A DNA stretch of 64,000 nucleotides from Chryseobacterium indologenes (lineage in GTDB: Bacteria > Bacteroidota > Bacteroidia > Flavobacteriales > Weeksellaceae), in assembly GCF_002025665.1 (NCBI RefSeq), contig NZ_CP018786.1, positions 310,001 to 374,000 of the forward strand, given 5' to 3'. Below, piece after piece: positions 16,627 through 26,900 of the stretch (position 1 is the stretch's first letter; every line of letters begins with the position of its first letter). A program made the translations under genes and the position numbers. The notes under the pieces were generated by a model. That model was not told where the DNA came from. It worked only from the letters and a program-made list of their open reading frames with translations, and did no database searches.

Positions 16627-17466
16627 TTATGAATGCTGCTGTTGCAATTGAGGAATAATTGAAGAAATGAAACTCCTTGAAACAGGAATTCCAAAATCAA
16701 TTTCCGGAAGAATTAATTTATAACCCTGAGCATTTCCTTTAAGGTTTTTTACCCTTCCAAGATTGACTATATAAGAACGGTGGCATTTTTTGACAGAACA
16801 TGTTTCGATTTGCTGTAAAACATTAGCTAAACTTATTCTGATCATTATTTTTTGTAAGCTACTATGCTCTAAAAAGTAAAATGTACAGTAATTTTCCATG
16901 GACTGAACGAATAGAAAATCGTTCTCATTGATGATAAGTTCTGTACTTTGTGCAGTTATTTTTAACAGATTTTGTCGTTGTTTGGTAGGCGAAACGGGAA
17001 GATGTTGAGAAATATCGCGGGCTTTCTTTTCATGAATATTCTTTAAATAGATGTACCGTGATAAAATATAGATGATTGAAACCGGAATACCGATTGCAAG
17101 AGAATATAAGAACATGTAGAAATAATTGCCAAGATCCAGTGCTACATGGCTTAAAAATAATGAATTGTAAAAATAGGATAAAACAGAGCTCAGGAATAGA
17201 ATGAGAATTATTTTTACAAACTCCGCACCAATATTCCAGTTGTTAAAACGGGAAGTCATAAGATTAGCAATAAAAAATGCCATTCCAAAAATAATACAAT
17301 AGGGGAAAAGTAGTAAAAACTTGTAAGGATGTTGAAAGTTTTCCGTACCAAAGGGCTGAAAAATGATCAGAAACAAATAGACAGCAATTCCTGCTCCCAG
17401 TGAAGAAACGAAAATTTCTTTGAAAGATTCGGATTTAGGGTATGGATATGCTGTAAATGAAAACAT
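16627..17466 (-). CDS. Membrane-bound LytTR-domain regulator
   Basis: A 279-residue protein with four membrane helices in the first 150 residues and a C-terminal LytTR DNA-binding domain (about 175-275: FLFVQSMENYCTFYF, CSVKKCHRSYIVNLGRVKNL, IPVSRSF). There is no receiver domain, so the membrane part probably acts as sensor and the protein as a one-component regulator. It starts 12 bases after rmuC and is probably expressed from the same transcript. Targets unknown; LytTR repeats were not located nearby. Confidence 0.8.
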   Translation of the reverse strand: MFSFTAYPYPKSESFKEIFVSSLGAGIAVYLFLIIFQPFGTENFQHPYKFLLLFPYCIIFGMAFFIANLMTSRFNNWNIGAEFVKIILILFLSSVLSYFYNSLFLSHVALDLGNYFYMFLYSLAIGIPVSIIYILSRYIYLKNIHEKKARDISQHLPVSPTKQRQNLLKITAQSTELIINENDFLFVQSMENYCTFYFLEHSSLQKIMIRISLANVLQQIETCSVKKCHRSYIVNLGRVKNLKGNAQGYKLILPEIDFGIPVSRSFISSIIPQLQQQHS

Positions 17467-17478
17467 AAAACCTGGGAT

Positions 17479-18984
17479 TTAGCTTTCTGATGGCTCAATA
17501 AGATTGCCGTTGTCAATAAGACTTTGCGGCAGGTCTTTTTTATTTTTTATTCCTAATGATTTCAATTTCTGAGTCTGGATCACCAGGTTGTCATTTCCGG
17601 TGTGAAGCTGCTTATAAGCATCATTGAATACATTTTTCGCCTGATCCAGATTTCTGCCTACTTTTTCCAGATTTTCTACAAAACCTACGAATTTGTCATA
17701 GAGTCTGGCTCCGCGTTCAGCAATTTCTATAGAATTCCGGTTCTGATATTCGCGTTTCCAAAGATCAGCAATCAGCTTAAGAGAAGTGATCAGATTGCTT
17801 GGATTAAGCAAAAGAATTCTTCTTTCATAGGCATAGTTCCAAAGGTTTTGGTCTGCCTGCATTGCCGCAATATAAGCCGGTTCACTCGGAATAAACATCA
17901 TCACGAAATCCAATGATTTTCCATAGTCATCGTATGCTTTTTGACTGAGTTGATTAATATGGTTTTTGATAGATCCAAGATGCTGGCTTAGTTTTATAGC
18001 GTAGACATCTGCATCGGCTTCATCTACCAATTCTGTAAAAGCAGTCAGAGATACTTTTGAATCAATAATAACATTCCTTTCGTCAGGGTATTTTACAACG
18101 GCATCAGGACGCATTTTCTTTCCTGAGAATTCTGAGAATAAAGCTTTATTGTCTTCATCACGCAATTCATGCTCAAGGAAATATTCTCTTCCTTTCATCA
18201 AACCTGATTTTTCAAGAATACTTTCCAGAATCATCTCGCCCCAGTTCCCCTGGGTTTTGCTTTCTCCTTTCAGGGCACGGGTCAGTTTTTTGGCATCATC
18301 GGAAATCTGCTGGTTCAGTTCTGCCAGTTCTTTCACTTTTTCTGCAAGGGAGAAACGTTCTTTATTTTCCTTTTCGTAGGCTTCGTTGACTTTATTTTTT
18401 AAATCCGCGATTTTTTCCTGAAAAGGTTCAAGGATATTTTTTAAGTTATTTTGATTTAAGGCAGTAAACTTTTCAGTTTTTTCTTCTAAAATTTTATTGG
18501 CAAGGTTTTCAAACTGAAGTTTAGAATCTTCCTGAATTTTAACAATTTCTTCTTTCTGGGTGTCAAGAGATTGTTGAAGACCTTCATTTTTGGCAGAAAG
18601 TTCAGAGTTTTTAGCAAAAAGAGTCTGCTTTTCAAGAATGTGAGTTTCTATCTGAGAAGTCTGTCTCTGATGGGTTTGTTTCAATTCCTGAAACTGAAGA
18701 TTTAGCGATGAATATTCGGCAGATATTTTAGAAAATTCAGTTTTCAGGTCATCCAATAGGTCCTGCTGCAGCATATTGGCTTCTTTTTCTTTACTGATAT
18801 TCTGAGTAAGCTCCTGAATTTTCAGATTTGAATTTTCAAGATCAGATTGGTTTTTTATAGATAAAGTGTTCAGTGCATCATAAGAACTTCTTGAAACCAT
18901 TGATGACTTCAATGCAAAATATAATATAACAGCGCCTAGTACACCACCGGCAATCAATCCAATAATTAAATATATCATCTCCAT
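17479..18984 (-). CDS. rmuC: RmuC family DNA recombination protein
   Basis: A 501-residue protein: one N-terminal membrane helix (YLIIGLIAGGVLGAVILYFAL), a long coiled coil (about 35-200, rich in Gln, Glu and Lys), and the RmuC domain (about 225-430, with SKTQGNWGEMILESILEKSG, RPDAVVKYPDERNVIIDSKVS and PSNLITSLKLIADLWKRE). RmuC limits inversions at short inverted repeats in E. coli and has a predicted nuclease-like core; the D-x-K-type motif IDSKVS is present. Followed closely by the LytTR gene. Confidence 0.9.
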   Translation of the reverse strand: MEMIYLIIGLIAGGVLGAVILYFALKSSMVSRSSYDALNTLSIKNQSDLENSNLKIQELTQNISKEKEANMLQQDLLDDLKTEFSKISAEYSSLNLQFQELKQTHQRQTSQIETHILEKQTLFAKNSELSAKNEGLQQSLDTQKEEIVKIQEDSKLQFENLANKILEEKTEKFTALNQNNLKNILEPFQEKIADLKNKVNEAYEKENKERFSLAEKVKELAELNQQISDDAKKLTRALKGESKTQGNWGEMILESILEKSGLMKGREYFLEHELRDEDNKALFSEFSGKKMRPDAVVKYPDERNVIIDSKVSLTAFTELVDEADADVYAIKLSQHLGSIKNHINQLSQKAYDDYGKSLDFVMMFIPSEPAYIAAMQADQNLWNYAYERRILLLNPSNLITSLKLIADLWKREYQNRNSIEIAERGARLYDKFVGFVENLEKVGRNLDQAKNVFNDAYKQLHTGNDNLVIQTQKLKSLGIKNKKDLPQSLIDNGNLIEPSES

Positions 18985-19002
18985 CTTCCAAAATTATGAA
19001 AA

Positions 19003-19165
19003 AAGGTCGGAAGCTGGAAGCGGGATGTAGGAAGTTCCTTTTGGACAAATAAGAACTGATTGTTTTCTTACAATTAAATTCAATATTTTTTAAAAGATAA
19101 TAAAATGGAAACAATTGCTTTATAAAATTCCATTACATCTCTCTTCCAGCCTCCAGCTTCCTTTC
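19003..19165. repeat. Inverted pair of purine-rich interspersed repeats
   Basis: GGTCGGAAGCTGGAAG and a GATGTAGGAAG tail at 19005-19033 match, in reverse, CATCTCTCTTCCAGCCTCCAGCTTCC at 19136-19161. GGAAGCTGGA-type units are scattered in many Flavobacteriia. The pair surrounds about 95 bases of AT-rich spacer between rmuC and the response regulator gene. Confidence 0.6.
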
Positions 19166-19206
19166 TGAATTAGAATACTTATATTTATGGGAAATTTCAG
19201 AGACTT

Positions 19207-19881
19207 ATGAATATTTTGTTGGTAGAAGATGATCAAAGAATCAGCAATTTTCTGATAAAAGGCCTTTCCGAGGCCGGCTATAATACGACCCTTGCAGATT
19301 CCGGTGAAAAGGCGCGTGAGCTTCTTCATACCTATGATTTTGATATTATTTTAATGGACATCATGCTTCCCGGATTGGACGGAATGCAGCTTACACAGAT
19401 TATCAGATTTAAAGGAAACTATACCCCGATTTTGGTTTTAAGTGCCCTGAACAGTCCTGATGATAAGATCAAAATGCTCGATATGGGCGCTGATGATTAT
19501 TTATCCAAACCCTTCCATTTTGAGGAACTGATGTCAAGGATTAAAGCTTTAACCAGAAGAAATAAACTGAGCTATCAGAAAGAAGATCAATATTTATCAT
19601 GCGGAAACATTGTTATTGATACTGATCTTCATAAAGTAACTCAGAATGATAAGGAAATAGAATTTTCCCCAACGGAATACAAATTGTTTACTTTCCTGAT
19701 GGAGAATAAAAATAAAGTATTGAGCAGAACCCAGATTTTACATAAGGTATGGGGAATTGATTTTGATAATACAACGAATGTAGTGGATGTTTATATTTCC
19801 TATGTCCGTAACAAGATTGATGAGACAGAACAGAAGATTATTCATACGGTAAAAGGAACCGGATATTTGATCAAAGACTGA
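19207..19881 (+). CDS. OmpR/PhoB family response regulator
   Basis: A 224-residue DNA-binding regulator. The receiver domain (1-115) has acidic residues Asp8 and Asp9, phospho-acceptor Asp51 in LMDIMLPGLDG, and Lys101 in YLSKPF. The winged-helix domain (about 128-223) has SPTEYKLFTFLMENKNKVLSR and VVDVYISYVRNKID. It is adjacent to its kinase gene (two bases apart) and upstream of an RND metal pump, so it most likely activates that pump in the manner of CusR/CzcR. Candidate sites are the 11-base repeats at 21414-21440. Confidence 0.92.
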   Translation: MNILLVEDDQRISNFLIKGLSEAGYNTTLADSGEKARELLHTYDFDIILMDIMLPGLDGMQLTQIIRFKGNYTPILVLSALNSPDDKIKMLDMGADDYLSKPFHFEELMSRIKALTRRNKLSYQKEDQYLSCGNIVIDTDLHKVTQNDKEIEFSPTEYKLFTFLMENKNKVLSRTQILHKVWGIDFDNTTNVVDVYISYVRNKIDETEQKIIHTVKGTGYLIKD

Positions 19882-19883
19882 AA

Positions 19884-21248
19884 ATGACGCTTAGAAACAG
19901 ATTTACCCTTATTTCAAGCCTGTCATTCGGCATTGTTTCTATCATCACATCTGCGGTGATATTCTTTGCCTATTATGACAGTACCAAGATTTTTTATTTT
20001 GAAAAGCTAAGAAATACGGCTCTGATCTCTGCTATTTATTATCTCGAAAAGGATGAACTCCCGAAAGACCGTCATGCCCAGATTAAAAAAGAATACAATC
20101 ACCTGATTCAGAATAACAGGGTAGCGGTTTACAATCAGAATAATGAAGTGACTTTTGGGCATAACCTGAATGATAAGAATATCAAACTTTCCCATTTGCA
20201 GGCTGTCCGTAATAATAAAGGAATACAGTTCATGTCTGATAATCAATTCTACTACGGGATTTTTTATCCGGATAATCAGGGAGATTTTGTGGTTTTTGTG
20301 AAATCTTCCAACGATTCTTTCCAATCGCAGATCCTGAGATTGGCTATTATCATGCTTTCAGTATTGCTGATTGGGCTTCTGGCAATCTATTTTCTGAGCA
20401 GATATCTTTCTAAAGTGGTTTATAAACCAATCTCCAAGGTAGTAGAACGGATCAATAAAGTAGAGTATAATAACATTTCTACGGCAATTATTACTTCTAC
20501 TAATACCAATGATGAGATTGAAGATCTTATTAAATCATATAATAAACTGTTGGGCAGAATTTCAGAAAATGTGCTCTTACAGCAGAACTTCATCAATTAT
20601 GTTTCCCATGAATTTAAAACACCTTTAGCTGCGATTTCCGGAAACCTGGAAGTCTTTGCCCAAAAAGACCGTACACCGGAAGAATATAAAGAAGTAGCTA
20701 AAGAGTCATTGGAAAACGTATATGAGATTGAAAATATTCTCAACAATCTTTTGCTGATGTCCGGAATGACCAAACTGGAATCTTCTCACAAACCTATGAG
20801 AGTAGATGAGCTGATCTGGAAGATTTATGAGAAATTAGAACCAAAAGCAAAGGAAAACCATTCATCCATTAAAATACAGCTTGAGGTAACGAAACCAGCT
20901 TTACTGGAATTTCCAGGAAATGAAACGTTGTTATATCTTGCATTGTACAATATTGTAGAAAATGCCATTAAATATTCCTTTGATAAACCTGTTGTGATTA
21001 CATTATCAGAAAAGGCAGATCAGCTGTATATCGAAGTCAAAGATGAAGGAAGAGGAATTCCGGCTGATGACCTTGTGAAGATATCTGAAACTTTTTATAG
21101 AGGAAAAAATGTAGACACAGTGAAAGGAAGTGGAATTGGCCTGTCCCTTTCAAAAAGTATCTTTGATCATCATCATATTGTGATGAAAATTGATTCTATT
21201 GTGAATGTAGGTACAAGCGTTCTCTTAGAATTTCCTGTTAATTCTTGA
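19884..21248 (+). CDS. Sensor histidine kinase
   Basis: A 454-residue inner-membrane kinase with two membrane helices (about 9-30 and 150-172) around a periplasmic sensor domain of about 120 residues, then a HAMP linker. HisKA has phospho-acceptor His242 in YVSHEFKTPL; HATPase_c has the N box NIVENAIKYS, G1 box DEGRGIP and G2 box GSGIGLSLS. The sensor domain is not obviously rich in Cys, His or Met metal ligands, so the signal is not clear from sequence. Paired with the response regulator just upstream; context suggests metal or envelope stress sensing. Confidence 0.92.
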   Translation: MTLRNRFTLISSLSFGIVSIITSAVIFFAYYDSTKIFYFEKLRNTALISAIYYLEKDELPKDRHAQIKKEYNHLIQNNRVAVYNQNNEVTFGHNLNDKNIKLSHLQAVRNNKGIQFMSDNQFYYGIFYPDNQGDFVVFVKSSNDSFQSQILRLAIIMLSVLLIGLLAIYFLSRYLSKVVYKPISKVVERINKVEYNNISTAIITSTNTNDEIEDLIKSYNKLLGRISENVLLQQNFINYVSHEFKTPLAAISGNLEVFAQKDRTPEEYKEVAKESLENVYEIENILNNLLLMSGMTKLESSHKPMRVDELIWKIYEKLEPKAKENHSSIKIQLEVTKPALLEFPGNETLLYLALYNIVENAIKYSFDKPVVITLSEKADQLYIEVKDEGRGIPADDLVKISETFYRGKNVDTVKGSGIGLSLSKSIFDHHHIVMKIDSIVNVGTSVLLEFPVNS

Positions 21249-21253
21249 TTTTT

Positions 21254-21345
21254 CTCCCACAGATTTCCCAGATCTCGCAGACTGATGATTTTAGATTCAT
21301 TTTAAATCTTAAAAAAATCTGTGTCATCTGTGAAATCTGTGAGAG
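21254..21345. repeat. Imperfect inverted repeat of ATCTGTG units
   Basis: The left arm (21254-21286: CCCACAGATTTCCCAGATC, then TCGCAGA) and the right arm (21315-21345: AAATCTGTGTCATCTGTG, then AAATCTGTGAGAG) are imperfect reverse complements. Such ATCTGTG-rich palindromes occur between genes in many Bacteroidota genomes. It could form a long hairpin ending the kinase transcript. Copy number was not checkable. Confidence 0.6.
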
Positions 21346-21413
21346 ATTAAAATATTCAATAGGAGGAGGCAAAACATCTTAATTCAAAAGCAATTCCCAG
21401 GAATAAAAAAGTT

Positions 21414-21440
21414 CTAATCAAACTCTAATGTTGAACTAAC
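21414..21440 (+). promoter_or_regulatory. Candidate response-regulator binding site (three 11-bp-spaced repeats)
   Basis: CTAAT (21414), CTAAT (21425) and CTAAC (21436) recur at exactly 11 bases. One helical turn spacing in direct repeat is the usual form of OmpR/PhoB-type operators. The block ends about 43 bases before the -7 box of the pump operon, which lacks a -33 TTG, as expected for an activated promoter. Confidence 0.5.
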
Positions 21441-21483
21441 CGAATTTTAATTTTCTTTACAATTCCTTCTAATATTAGGCAAA

Positions 21484-21491
21484 TAGCTTTG
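21484..21491 (+). promoter_or_regulatory. -7 promoter box of the RND pump operon
   Basis: TAGCTTTG matches TAnnTTTG and lies 20 bases before the TTG start of the TolC-like gene. No TTG -33 element, consistent with activator dependence. Confidence 0.55.
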
Positions 21492-21511
21492 TGGTCTTAA
21501 AATAAGAGACT

Positions 21512-22786
21512 TTGAAAAAGCTATTTTTTACACTATTTTATATTCATTGTTTCAGTTTCTTTTCAGCACAGATTTCAGATACCCTGAAAATTGGAAGAAA
21601 GGAAGCTGAGACTATCTTTTTGGCTAAAAACCTCGACCTCATTGCACAGAAGCTTGAAATTTCACAAGCCGAGGCAAGAGCTGTTCAGGCTAAATACTGG
21701 CCTAATCCTACATTAAGTATCAGCGAAGTTAATTTATGGAGAACTTATGACATAGAAGAGCAGCCGGCATTGATCGGAAACTGGGGAAAAAATACCCAGA
21801 TTTCTGCGGAGATAGAACAGGTGATTCAGACTGCAGGTAAAAGGCGAAAAAATATTGAACTGCAGAAAATAGAAGTGGAAGGAGAGAAGTATGAACTGCA
21901 GGAAGTTTTGCGTGAACTTAAGAAGACCCTCAGAAATACCATTACCGAAATTCTTTACAATCAGGAACAGCAGAAAATCTATCAGGGGCAGATCACTTCC
22001 ATTGAGAAATTAACAAAATCCTACAATAATCAATTAAACCTTGGCAATATCAGTAAAGCTGAATATGTTCGCTTAAAAGCACAGGAGATTGAATTCAAGA
22101 AGAAGCTGATTTCATTAAAACAGGAAATCGAAGATCAGCAGGTTGAGCTCAAAGCACTACTAATGTTGCCTTCTCAATCTTATCTGGTGATAACAGATTC
22201 ATTTGTCATGCCTGAAAAACAGCTTTCTGAGTTCGAAGTGAATCAATGGATAGACAAGGCAAAAGAAAACCGCCCCGATATTATGATCTCGAAAAATAAA
22301 GAGAAACACGCTGCTAAAAACCTCGAAATTCAAAATGCTATGAAAACTCCTGATGTTGCGGTTTCTATAGGATATGACCGTGGAGGAAATATCATGAAAG
22401 ACTTTATAGGATTAGGTGTTTCTATGGATCTTCCCATTTTCGACCGTAACAAAGGAAATATTCAGGAAGCTAAGCTTGAAATTGAGAAAAGTAAACTTGA
22501 GACCCGCAAAAACATGCTGAAGTCTGAGAATGAAATTGTCTCTGTTTTCAGAAACTATATCCGTACCCAACAGGTTTCAGAAGAGATTGATGATAATTAT
22601 GAATCTACTCTGGACGGTTTACTGGTAAGCCATGAGAAAAACTTCAGACTAAGGAATATCAGCATGCTGGAGTACATGGATTTTCTGGATACCTACATCG
22701 GAAATAAAATGATCATCCTGGATACTAAAAAAGAATTGAATCAATACTACGAAAACCTGCAGTATGTTGTAGGACAAGATTTATAA
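21512..22786 (+). CDS. TolC family outer-membrane efflux channel (CusC/CzcC-like)
   Basis: A 424-residue outer-membrane channel of a tripartite pump. A signal peptide (residues 1-19, ending FFSAQ) is followed by two outer-membrane efflux repeats of long helices (about 25-215 and 235-424), with the usual PNPTLSI and ELKKTLRN-type segments. The start is TTG at 21512; no in-frame ATG precedes the signal peptide. The gene ends 3 bases before the adaptor gene. The family and the partners indicate heavy-metal efflux. Confidence 0.9.
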   Translation: MKKLFFTLFYIHCFSFFSAQISDTLKIGRKEAETIFLAKNLDLIAQKLEISQAEARAVQAKYWPNPTLSISEVNLWRTYDIEEQPALIGNWGKNTQISAEIEQVIQTAGKRRKNIELQKIEVEGEKYELQEVLRELKKTLRNTITEILYNQEQQKIYQGQITSIEKLTKSYNNQLNLGNISKAEYVRLKAQEIEFKKKLISLKQEIEDQQVELKALLMLPSQSYLVITDSFVMPEKQLSEFEVNQWIDKAKENRPDIMISKNKEKHAAKNLEIQNAMKTPDVAVSIGYDRGGNIMKDFIGLGVSMDLPIFDRNKGNIQEAKLEIEKSKLETRKNMLKSENEIVSVFRNYIRTQQVSEEIDDNYESTLDGLLVSHEKNFRLRNISMLEYMDFLDTYIGNKMIILDTKKELNQYYENLQYVVGQDL

Positions 22787-22789
22787 GAT

Positions 22790-23905
22790 ATGAACAAAAA
22801 TATTACTAAATACACTGCTGCAGCTTATCTGTCTGCCCTCATCATTTTTACAGGCTGTGCCGGAAAACAGGAAAATAAAGAAGCTGAAAAAAGTTACTGC
22901 ATCAGCAAAGAACTTAAAAAAGATATTAAACTGGCCAAAGCAGAACTGCTTCCCATAGAAGAAAGTATTACGCTTACCGGAGAAGTGGAAAGCAATTCTG
23001 ATAAAACGGTTCCTTTTGTGAGTCTTGTAGACGGAGTCGTGATGGATACCTATTTCTCACTTGGTGATTATGTGAAAAAAGGACAAACGTTGGCAAGCGT
23101 AAAGAGTACAGCTGTGAATGAAATGCAGGATGACACCCAGACCTTGCAGGCTCAGTTGGCAGTTGCGAAAAGAAAGTTGTCTTCTGTAGAAGCCATGTAT
23201 AAAGATGACATTGCCTCTCAGAAAGATTTACAGGAAGCCCGTTCGGAAGTTGCCATTTTGCAATCTAATATTTCCAAAACACAGAAAAATATGCAGCTGT
23301 ATTCAGCAGGAGGAAATACCATTCAGATAAAAGCCCCGGCAGACGGATATGTAATTTCAAAGAATATTTCTAAAGGAATGCCTGTGACTGCAGGAGGAGA
23401 TCAACTGTTTACCATTTCCAATCTGGATAAAGTCTGGGTAATGGCCAATGTATATGCTACCAATATGAGACATGTCTATGTAGATCAGCCGGTAGTAGTA
23501 AAAACGCTTGCTTATCCGGATGATAGTTTTTCAGGGAAAATCAACAATATTTCTCAGGTTTTTAATGAAAATGAAAGAGTATTGAAGGCCAAAATCATTA
23601 TGGATAATAACGGAATGAAGCTGAGACCGGGAATGTCTGCAGATGTTGTATTGCCCGTGAATTCACAAAATAAAAGCGCATTGGCTATTCCTGCGAAAGC
23701 CTTAATCTTTGATAACAACCAAAGCTATGTAGTGGTGTATAAAAAAGATTGTGAACTTGAGATCAGACCCGTAACAGAAATTGCTTCCAACAGCCAGTAT
23801 ATTTATGTAGAAGGCAATTTAAAATCAGGTGAAAATGTCATTGCTTCCAACGGGCTATTGATTTATGAAAACCTGAAAAACCAATTAAATAATTCCACGA
23901 AGTAA
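22790..23905 (+). CDS. RND efflux periplasmic adaptor (CusB/CzcB-like) lipoprotein
   Basis: A 371-residue membrane-fusion protein linking the inner-membrane pump to the TolC-like channel. The N-terminus is a lipoprotein signal with lipobox FTGC. A barrel-sandwich (about 60-90 and 175-205), helical hairpin (about 105-165) and beta-barrel (about 215-290) follow. The motif VESNSDKTVPFVSLVDGVV and ADGYVISKNISKGMPV mark the two lipoyl-like halves. No Met-rich copper-binding N-terminus as in CusB. The stop overlaps the next start (TAATG). Confidence 0.9.
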   Translation: MNKNITKYTAAAYLSALIIFTGCAGKQENKEAEKSYCISKELKKDIKLAKAELLPIEESITLTGEVESNSDKTVPFVSLVDGVVMDTYFSLGDYVKKGQTLASVKSTAVNEMQDDTQTLQAQLAVAKRKLSSVEAMYKDDIASQKDLQEARSEVAILQSNISKTQKNMQLYSAGGNTIQIKAPADGYVISKNISKGMPVTAGGDQLFTISNLDKVWVMANVYATNMRHVYVDQPVVVKTLAYPDDSFSGKINNISQVFNENERVLKAKIIMDNNGMKLRPGMSADVVLPVNSQNKSALAIPAKALIFDNNQSYVVVYKKDCELEIRPVTEIASNSQYIYVEGNLKSGENVIASNGLLIYENLKNQLNNSTK

Positions 23906-26900
23906 TGCGAAAATTTGTACAGAATATAGTTTCCTTCTCTTTAAAAAACTCACTGATTGTTCTTTTAGGGACTTTTCTTTTGCTGGCCGGAGGAATCTAT
24001 TCCTATATGCATACGCCGATTGAAGCATTTCCGGATGTTACCAATACAAGGGTGAGAGTCATTACCCAATGGCCGGGAAGAAGTGCTGAAGAAATAGAAA
24101 AGTTCGTCACCTTACCCATTTCCAAAGAAATGAATGCCATCCCGAACAAAACTTCGGTGCGTTCTATTTCCTTATTCGGATTGTCTGTGGTGACGGTGAT
24201 TTTTGATGATCATGTGAATGATTTTTATGCCCAGCAATATGCTTCCAATAAACTCGGAAATGTGGAGCTGCCTGCCGGAGCAGAATACAGTATTGAGCCT
24301 CCTTCCGGAGCTACAGGTGAAATTTACAGATATATAATCAAGAGTAAACTTCCCATCAAAGAAGTAACCACTATTCAGGATTGGGTAGTGGAAAGAGAAT
24401 TGCTTGCTGTTCCCGGCGTAGCAGATGTGGTAAGCTTTGGTGGAGAAGAGAAAACATATGAAATAAAAATTAATCCTACGGAATTACACAATTATGACCT
24501 TTCCCCCCTGGATGTGTATGAAGCGGTTTCGAAGAGTAATATCAATGTGGGAGGAGATGTAGTGGCAAAAGGTGATCAGGCTTATGTAGTGCGGGGGATT
24601 GGTCTTTTGGAGAAAAAAGAAGATATTGAGAATATTCAGATCGAGGTAAAAGGTTCTACGCCTATTCTGGTGAAACATGTAGCAGAAGTAAAAGTTTCTG
24701 CGAAACCGAGATTGGGACAGGTAGGCTACAATAAAGAAAATGATGTTGTAGAAGGAATTGTGATCATGCTTCGAGGTGAAAACCCAAGTGAAGTCATTGC
24801 AAGACTGAAAGACAGAATAGAAGAACTGAATGGGGGAGAACTTCCCGGTGACGTACAGATTGTTCCGATCATCGACCGTACAGAACTTGTGAACACAACG
24901 GTTCATACTGTTTCCAAAAACCTTATTGAAGGAGTCATTCTGGTTTCCATTATTGTGTTTATTTTCCTTTACAACTGGAGAACAACTTTTATTGTTGCGT
25001 CAGTAATTCCTTTGGCTTTCCTGTTTGCTATTATTATGCTGAAAATTCAGGGATTGCCGGCCAACCTGATTTCTATGGGAGCACTTGACTTTGGGTTGCT
25101 TCTGGAAGGAACATTGGTGATTGTAGAACATGTCTTTGTCGCTCTTGAGCTTAAAGCGAAAAAGATTGGACTACGGAGATTCAATAAAATTTCAAAACTG
25201 GGGATCATCAAGAAAAGCGCAGGAAGTGTGGCAAGTTATATTTTCTTTGCCCTATTGATTCTGATCGTTGCTCTGATGCCGATTTTCTCTTTCCAGAAAG
25301 TAGAAGGAAAAATGTTCTCACCATTAGCATTTACACTAGGGTATGCATTATTAGGATCATTGATCTTAAGTTTGACTTATGTTCCAGCAATGTGTAAACT
25401 TTTGTTGACAAAAAATATTGAAGAAAAAGAAAACTTTATTTCAAGATTCTTCAGAGTTAATATCTACAGAATTTACGAATTCAGTGACCGTCATAAAAAA
25501 GGATTTATCATTGGTTTCATTGCTTTGCTTGCTGTTTGCGGATGGAGATTTTCCAATTACGGATCTGAATTCTTACCGAAACTGAACGAAGGTGCGATCT
25601 ACGTAAGAGCAACCCTGCCAAACAGTGTGAACCTGGATGAATCTGTACGATTGACCAAAGAGATGAAGGAGATTCTCATGAAGTATGATGAAGTGAAATT
25701 TGTGATGACCCAAACAGGTCGTCCGAATGACGGAACCGATCCCACCGGATTTTTTAATATCGAATTTAATATTCAGCTGAAGCCGGAAAATGAATGGAAG
25801 AAAAACATTTCCAAAGAAGAACTCCTTGAAGAAATGAGAATTTCCCTTGAAAAATTTCCGGGTATCAATTTTGGATTCAGCCAGCCGATACAGGATAATG
25901 TGGAAGAGTATGTGGCAGGAGTGAAAGCTCCGCTGGTGATTAAGATTTTTGGAAATGATCTTTTCGAACTTGAAAATTATGCTAATAAAGTAGCCAACTC
26001 TATCAGAACAGTTCCGGGAATATCGGATGTGAATGTTTTCAAAAATATCGGACTTCCGGAGTTGAGAATACAGCTTCACGATTCCAAAATGGCAAAATAT
26101 GGTGTTTCTACAGCAGATGCACAGGCGGTCATCGAAATGACAATCGGAGGACAGGCTGCCACCAAATTTTACGAAGAAGAAAGAATGTTTGACGTAATGC
26201 TTAGGTTTGAAAAAGATTACAGAGATACCCCTGAAAAGATGGGAAATATTCTGATCCCGACTCAGGATAATAAAAAAGTCCCTTTGAAAGAAATTGCAAC
26301 CATTGATTATCATACCGGACCATCATTTATTTACCGTGAAGGAAACAGCAGATACATTGGTGTCGGATTCAATATTGAAGGACGTGATTTAGGAAGTACG
26401 ATTCAGGAGGCTAAAATGAAAGTAGATAAGGAAGTAAAACTTCCTAAAAATCATAAAATGACATGGGCCGGAGAATTTGAAAGTAAAGAAAGAGCCGCAA
26501 AACAGCTGGCAATGGTTGTGCCGATTTCTTTAGTTCTTATTTTGATGCTGTTGTATTTCAATTTTGGAAATATAAAAGACACGCTCATTTCGTCTATTAC
26601 ATTAGCATTCGCATTTATCGGAGGATTCTTATCCCTTTGGTTTACGGGAACGATCTTCGGAATTTCAGCGGGAATCGGTTTCATTATCCTTTTCGGAGTG
26701 GCAACCATAGACGGTATCGTTCTGATTGGAGTCATGAAAGAAAACCTACAAAACAGGATGTCACTTAAAGAATCCATAGCACAGGGAGTAAAAAGCAGAA
26801 TCCGTCCTGTGGTGATGATTGCCCTTATGGGATCTATGGGACTTCTTCCGGCAGCCATGTCCAACGGAATGGGCTCTGAAATTCAGAAACCTTTAGCCAT

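Noticed and set aside
25573..26313. 246-codon open frame on the minus strand inside the CusA/CzcA gene
   Set aside because: It lies fully antisense to a clear RND transporter, has no recognisable motif or promoter, and its composition mirrors the codon pattern of the real gene.
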